The notes beneath the pieces were generated by a model. It was given only the letters and a program-made list of their open reading frames with translations. It was not told the origin of the DNA and did no database searches. A stretch of 64,000 bases of DNA, from contig NZ_CP026363.1 of assembly GCF_004117055.1 (NCBI RefSeq), positions 3,733,501 through 3,797,500 of the forward strand. Direction: 5' to 3'. Both the position numbers and the translations under genes were made by a program. Shown in pieces: positions 59,698 to 64,000 of this stretch. This DNA comes from Brevibacillus agri. GTDB taxonomy: Bacteria; Bacillota; Bacilli; Brevibacillales; Brevibacillaceae. How positions within the stretch are numbered: position 1 is the stretch's first letter; every line of letters starts with the position of its first letter.

Positions 59698-60936
59698 CTA
59701 TTGCTGGATCTCCTCGATACGAATGGCGCGAGTGTGGGACGTATGGCTCCACACCTGATTTTTCTTGGTGAAAAACGCGTAAAACATGATCGGCAGCCAC
59801 GTCAGGAAAAAGAACGGCAACAAGAGCAGTCCCAAATATCCTTTTAGTGGCACTTTCTCGAGGTAGAGCGCCAGAATCGGCAATAAATAAAACACAGCCG
59901 TAGATCCGTACACCAGCCAGGTTGGCAGGATGGTAGCAGCAGGCGTCAGAGCCGCAATGTCAAAATATCGGCCCAAAAACAGCAAGGACATCATCGTCAC
60001 CATCAGCACGTACATCGGCTGGAACAGGTAGAAAGCCGCGTCAAGCATGCCCAGCCTTCTTGCCTTCAAGCCGTTTTTCAGTACGCTTCCGATGTAGCGT
60101 CCAGCCACATCGTAGTGACCTTGCATCCAGCGCAAGCGTTGGCGCATCGAAGCTTTCAAGTCAATCGGCTTCTCATCCCATACTTTCGTATCATGGGCCC
60201 AGGTCGGATAAATGCCGCGCTCAATACAACGCGTAGCAAACTCCAGGTCTTCCGTCAGGCTGGTTGCTCCCCAGCCCATCTCCTTGAGCAGATTGCTCTC
60301 GATGCACAAGCCCGTACCGCCTAACGTGTTCGGCAGGCCAAGGTTGTGACGGGCCAACTGCCACATGCGGTTTGTAAACCAATACGTCACAGCATAAGAC
60401 AGGGTAATCCAGGAGTCAAACGGGTTTTTCGAATCCAGATAGCCTTGAATCACGCGCGCCCCTTTGACCAGACGGTCGTTCATCACTTTCAGGAAGTTCT
60501 TTTCAACCAGGTTGTCTGCATCAAACATGACGACTGCATCGTACTGCTTTGGCCTTGCCCAGAGGTTCTCCAGCATCCACTCAATCCCGTAGCCTTTTCC
60601 GCGCTTGGACGTGTCAAAACGCTCGCACGCGATGGCTCCGTGTGCCCGACTGATCTCAGCAGTGTTGTCAGTACAGTTGTCGCAAATGACGAAGATGTCG
60701 TACATTTCGCGTGGGTAGTCCAGCTTTTTCAGGTTCTCAATCAGTGGAGCGATTACGGCACTTTCGTTATGCGCCGCAACCAGTACAGCAAATGTTTTTT
60801 GTGGCTCGCTTGTCACCTGCTCCTTTTTGCGGAACAGGCCCGCACAAGAAACCAGCGTTTGGTACGTGCTAATCACACCTACCGTTGAAGTGAATCCGAT
60901 GAATAATCCCTCAATGATCTCTCTAATTACACTCAT
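59698..60936 (-). CDS. Membrane glycosyltransferase, family 2
   Basis: A 412-residue processive-type GT2. Two N-terminal segments precede the catalytic domain: VLVAAHNES (first Asp region), MFDADNLVEKNFL (DxD), SLTEDLEFATRC (TED base) and QRLRWMQGHYD (QxxRW). Three or four membrane helices follow. The QxxRW and TED signatures place it with cellulose/hyaluronan/PNAG-synthase-like enzymes; the polymer is unknown. ATG 60936 with GAGGAG. It is not linked to other exopolysaccharide genes. Confidence 0.88.
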   Translation of the reverse strand: MSVIREIIEGLFIGFTSTVGVISTYQTLVSCAGLFRKKEQVTSEPQKTFAVLVAAHNESAVIAPLIENLKKLDYPREMYDIFVICDNCTDNTAEISRAHGAIACERFDTSKRGKGYGIEWMLENLWARPKQYDAVVMFDADNLVEKNFLKVMNDRLVKGARVIQGYLDSKNPFDSWITLSYAVTYWFTNRMWQLARHNLGLPNTLGGTGLCIESNLLKEMGWGATSLTEDLEFATRCIERGIYPTWAHDTKVWDEKPIDLKASMRQRLRWMQGHYDVAGRYIGSVLKNGLKARRLGMLDAAFYLFQPMYVLMVTMMSLLFLGRYFDIAALTPAATILPTWLVYGSTAVFYLLPILALYLEKVPLKGYLGLLLLPFFFLTWLPIMFYAFFTKKNQVWSHTSHTRAIRIEEIQQ

Positions 60937-61225
60937 GGGTTCTTCTCCTCGACCTGAATCAAATTGGGTCTGATCTGACTTCAGGTAGTGTTGTTTTTCC
61001 AACATTTCTCTATTGTATTTCTCCCAATTGGGAGTGTACATCAAAAGCGTTTCAAGATCAATGACCCAAAAGTGGGAAAAAAGAAGGCACTGCTAACACC
61101 TTTCCCACCTTTTTCTCTTTCTATTCGACAAGCCTTGAACATGAGCAGAAAAAAAAGCCCTTGTCGAAAAGGCTTGATTTATTTCGAAAACACGAGGTCC
61201 AAGCTTAGTCCCCGGTTCGATACGA

Positions 61226-61310
61226 TGGTGCGGTCGGCGAGACTCGAACTCGCACGGGTCGCCCCGCCACCCCCTCAAGATGGTGTGTCTGCCAATTCCA
61301 CCACGACCGC
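61226..61310 (-). tRNA. tRNA-Leu (anticodon GAG)
   Basis: A class II tRNA. On the minus strand it starts GCGGTCGTGGTGGAATTGG and ends CGACCGCA plus encoded CCA. The anticodon stem CCATC/GGTGG frames the loop TTGAGGG, giving GAG (leucine CUC/CUU). The T-loop AGTTCGAGTCT is canonical; the variable arm is long, as expected for leucine. Confidence 0.95.
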
Positions 61311-61362
61311 CTGTTATCCGTGACCGTTTGTGCAGGTTACCTGCCGCAGAATCACGTTTTTG

Positions 61363-61391
61363 AGTATACACAATCCATTTTTCGAAGTCAA
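61363..61391 (-). promoter_or_regulatory. tRNA-Leu promoter
   Basis: On the minus strand TTGACT (61386-61391), a 17-bp spacer and TATACT (61363-61368) make a strong sigma-A promoter 53 bp before the tRNA. The rest of 61392-61655 holds nothing I can name. Confidence 0.75.
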
Positions 61392-61655
61392 TAGCGTTTT
61401 CCTCCATCTGAGTGCCCAAATTCTATCTGGGAACCGCATTTATTTCCTGTCGAAAACACGCGGATTTTGTTTGTTTTTCCAAAAATAGGGACAGTAGTTT
61501 TGGGATCCGCTCTCCTCGATTCGCCACGATTATGCATAGACCGCAGCGCCATATTTTTCGGCTTTCTTACATATTTCAGGGCGAAAAAGACAAATTATTA
61601 CCAGTAGTGGAAGGCCAACTTTCTCAAAAAAATTTTTCGTCATGGGGGAAAAACG

Positions 61656-61913
61656 ATGATTCCCGAGAATATCAAACAGCTTCTGCACGATATTCGGCTC
61701 ATTGGCGGCGGCATGAAGCAGTATGAGCATCCAGATGATTGGCAGCTAATCCGCAACCTGGTTGGCGACGAGCTGGAGGTCGATTTGAGCGATGCCACTC
61801 CCGAGTATTGGGAGAAGCTCCGTGCTTCCCTTGAGAGCGAAAAGGCGGTTGCGCTAGAAAAAGCAGAGCGGCGTTACCTGCATGGCCTTTACTACTACAA
61901 TCCCTTTATTTGA
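61656..61913 (+). CDS. Hypothetical protein, 85 residues
   Basis: A small protein starting MIPENIKQLLHDIRLIGGGMK, with mixed charged helices (LESEKAVALEKAERRYLHGLYYYNPFI at the C-terminus). No signal peptide, membrane segment or known family. A TGGGGG site lies before the ATG; a hairpin (GACCACGA/TCGTGGTC, 61914-61936) follows the stop. Codon use looks like the neighbours', so it is probably real. Confidence 0.6.
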   Translation: MIPENIKQLLHDIRLIGGGMKQYEHPDDWQLIRNLVGDELEVDLSDATPEYWEKLRASLESEKAVALEKAERRYLHGLYYYNPFI

Positions 61914-61938
61914 CCACGATATGTTCGTGGTCTTCCTT
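61914..61938 (+). terminator. Hairpin after the 85-residue gene
   Basis: GACCACGA pairs with TCGTGGTC across a four-base loop, followed by TTCCTTT. Confidence 0.65.
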
Positions 61939-63866
61939 TCTGGGGTGGGGGCAGCGGCTGCGGTTTGAGCAAGGGCTTTGCCAGGTTTCTGCTTGTGGGG
62001 GTTTCTGTTGTACTTGGCTTTGTTTTGGCTGTTCTGTTCTTTGGGTGTGCTTTTGCCGTTCTTCTTCTCTGATGCATACCGTGTGGTGCAAAACGACTGC
62101 TGTAGCGTCAAGTAGCTATTCATGCTTAGGCGTCTCCAGGCGAGTTTCAGCACCTTTCAGGACTTTTCAGGACCTGGATTTGACTCTGACTCCCACCATC
62201 GGTTGGATTGTATCGTTTTGTCGTTTTGTCCTCTTGCCCTTGCGTTTGCTACTAGGCTATTTACTCTGTGAAAATAGCAAAGGTCGCCGGGCAATGGCCG
62301 GATAACACGAAGGAATGTCCCTGAACGGCTTGCATGACCTGTAGCCTGTTTCCTTTCGTGCACTTGCCAATGACGGTCCTCTTTCTGACGGCGGTCCTCT
62401 CGCCACTGATACTCCACTTTCCGAGGACGGAGAAAAATAGCAGCCCTTGAAATCATTTTTGCAGAGAGGAGTATCTTTTTTTCTTGTGATACGTTATATA
62501 GAATAGCGAGTGAATTTTCAGGGGAATCTACTCGTAGTGAATATGCTCGTCCATCGAAAAGCTTCCTTATTATATGTGTGTCATTTTTAGTCATTTTCTG
62601 TCGACAAAATGGCTCTTATTTTGTTACATTTTTGCGAGTCTCTACGTTTTTGCCGTTCAGCTCTTAATGGGTTTTCAACCTAAAGTCTCTTCGCCTTGCA
62701 AAAATCGGTTTGAGTTGCCCTAGCGTGTAGGAAAGATAGCTATGAGAGGCTGTGCGTTTTTGAAATTTTTTGGCTCGTTTGTGTTATAGGATTGGTCGGC
62801 TATATACATAAAAGCTGCTTTGCAGGTATGAATAGATCTGAATAGATCGTAGAGGTAGGAAAGGTGGGGAGTTATTTGCGGAGTAAGTCGTCCTGTAAAC
62901 ACCTCCTTGTAATACACGTACATGCTTCGTGCTGCGTACGGATAAAAGTGAGGACGTGGTAAGAGAGTACTTTGCGCTGTTCATGTATCATGCACGGAAG
63001 CTTTCCTTCCCCTCTCCTGTCTACGCACGCTCTGCTATTGAATGAGAGCGAAGAGGCCCCTATATCTCGGGCAGCAAAGGCCGCCTAATCGCAAGCAGGA
63101 TCGTTTTTCGCAAAAAGGCTGGATTGTGCGTTGCGGTTTTGCAGAAGTCAAACAGATGAAAATTGGTCAGATGCAAAAGGCATGCGGCATCATACGGCAA
63201 GTCGGCAAGTCTTGAGAACACCCCTCGTGCATTTGTTGTTCTTTCCTCCTGAACTCGCGCGTACGCCTTCTGCTTTCTCGCTCTAACCTTCGTGAGAAAC
63301 TGACATGGGAACGAAAGCGGGCGCCAGTAGCTGCACTGCATCGTGCTCTCAGTGGGATATGTACACATTGTCTAATTCGTACTAAATATAGCGGTACCAG
63401 GTCTTAGGCGTCGCTAACAGCTTCACAACTTCTGTAAACTTTTTACCTCTCCTACTTATGCCATTCCTTGAAGCACGCCTCTACATACCGATTCGCATAC
63501 ACTATCGTGGCCGAATTGCCTTCCATTTTTCCGAACACGTGCAGCATATATGCCGCCAGTTCTCTTGTACAATCGTGAAAATGATGAGACCCGGCTTCCT
63601 GCTTGCAGTTCGTCTACAACCGCTAATTTTGCAGCGCACAAAGCCTTTCATCGTGTCGTCTGGAAACGCAGACTTTGCGCTCGACTTCACGCCTGCCTAG
63701 GCCGTCTGCTGTTCAACGGAGCGTATGCCCGCTGCCCAATGTTACTGTGGAACCAAAAACGACTCAAACACGCTCCTGGTCGTCTTTGACATCGTGTCTT
63801 CCTGCTGCAGAAGTTTGGGGTAAAAAAACCACCGACCGGAACCGACTCCGCTTAGTGGGCGTTTGC
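61939..63866. other. Gene-free, stop-dense region of about 1.9 kb
   Basis: I find no frame on either strand with a ribosome site, known motifs or the codon bias of the neighbours. Short tandem duplications occur (TTTCAG-N4 three times at 62145-62170; TCGTTTTG twice at 62213-62228; GAATAGATC twice at 62830-62848; CGGCAAGT twice at 63195-63210). The minus strand at 63455-63613 reads a short protein-like stretch ending KEWHK without a start. The region may be eroded former coding DNA. Confidence 0.6.
63820..63860 (-). terminator. Possible terminator of the gene at the right edge
   Basis: On the minus strand CCAC and GTGG close a long imperfect stem followed by TTTTTTT. Confidence 0.5.
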
Positions 63867-64000
63867 TTATTGTTTCTCTACCGTAATTTTCGTGGAAAGA
63901 TACACGCGCACGTTTTGACCGTTTTCCTTGTAATCAATTCCATAATAAATCGTGTAAACCCCTGGCTTCCCCGCTACGAAAGAAGGCACTTCCCTGCGGT
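63867..64000 (-). CDS. C-terminus of an exported-type beta-rich protein (partial)
   Basis: The last 43 codons of a minus-strand gene entering from the right edge, ending VYLSTKITVEKQ. The stretch FVAGKPGVYTIYYGIDYKE has the look of an immunoglobulin-like beta-sandwich strand pair, as at the end of bacterial Ig-like or copper-resistance-like extracellular domains. The remainder is outside the window, so no function is assigned. Confidence 0.6.
   Translation of the reverse strand, partial: RREVPSFVAGKPGVYTIYYGIDYKENGQNVRVYLSTKITVEKQ

Noticed and set aside
63060..63368. A 102-codon minus-strand frame with a faint resemblance to transposase zinc-finger regions (FDFCKTATHNPAF).
   Set aside because: No DDE or other catalytic motif, no inverted repeats, no ribosome site; likeness is too weak.
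63455..63613. Minus-strand stretch reading like a protein fragment that ends KEWHK.
   Set aside because: It has no start codon with a ribosome site, is bounded by stops on both sides, and I cannot assign a family, so it is only noted as a possible remnant.
61939..63866. Possible CRISPR array or iterons because of short repeats.
   Set aside because: The repeats are only 8-10 bp, two or three copies each, unrelated to one another, without regular spacers.

Overview
The window looks like a chromosomal segment of an aerobic, spore-forming member of the Firmicutes, most likely Brevibacillus or a close Paenibacillaceae relative. Evidence for spore formation: a spore photoproduct lyase (splB), a YhcN/YlaJ-type sporulation lipoprotein, a YjcZ-type micro-protein, and the lysine/beta-lysine cluster (ablB, yodT-S-R-Q type genes) known in Bacillus as a sporulation-time operon. 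Strong AGGAGG-type ribosome sites, frequent GTG/TTG starts and a fairly GC-rich coding bias fit this group. I see no complete insertion sequence, prophage, rRNA operon or CRISPR array.

Layout. 1-4.1 kb: a cut-off metallo-beta-lactamase-fold gene, an orphan ABC ATPase, and an M20 amidohydrolase with two membrane proteins in one operon. 4.4-7.1 kb: a secreted protein, UV endonuclease uvsE, and a proline-rich repeat protein with a His/Cys-rich tail. 7.1-9.4 kb: histidine ammonia-lyase hutH behind a promoter, a short leader ORF and a 17-bp perfect hairpin that looks like a transcription attenuator; then a DCC thiol-disulfide protein. 9.5-16.6 kb: minus-strand housekeeping genes (aldo/keto reductase, acyl-CoA thioesterase, DUF3109, a pterin dehydratase-like protein, a methyltransferase, a dgk-dck kinase pair, splB plus a small gene in front). 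16.7-21.5 kb: an ECF sigma factor with its membrane-anchored partner, thiD, a two-component system and a small SET-domain protein. 21.5-26.9 kb: a glutamine-amidotransferase remnant, then a metal region: the TIGR03943/permease pair behind a Zur-box-like site, a CadC-type sensor, and czcO-czcD behind a cad-box-like operator.

27-44.4 kb: acsA, a metallophosphoesterase, a PucR-type regulator with a shared sugar-ABC ATPase (MsmX/UgpC), a HAD phosphatase, a TRIC-like channel, a subtilase, a flavodoxin-fold oxidoreductase, a TetR-controlled efflux unit (membrane fusion protein plus ABC-2 permease), a 1074-residue MalT/BTAD regulator, and two exported proteins separated by a hairpin that hides the second gene's ribosome site. 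44.7-47 kb: one secreted protein joining a NamZ-type muramidase domain to a NodB deacetylase domain through 15-residue Pro-rich repeats. 47-57.4 kb: an acyl-CoA ligase, tRNA-Ser(UGA), an aldehyde dehydrogenase and the yodQRST-like genes, a divergent PucR regulator, and ablB; lysine 2,3-aminomutase itself (kamA) is not present here. 57.5-61.3 kb: a YjcZ-like peptide, glycerophosphodiesterase, a YtqA-type radical SAM protein, a membrane glycosyltransferase and tRNA-Leu(GAG). From 61.9 to 63.9 kb I find no convincing gene; the stretch is stop-dense and carries several short tandem duplications. A secreted-type protein runs off the right edge.

I found no clearly new defence or mobile system. The items most worth follow-up are the hutH leader/attenuator, the muramidase-deacetylase fusion, the Zur/cad-box control of the two metal transport units, and the repeat protein at 6.2-7.1 kb. 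All calls come from reading the sequence; no database search was run.
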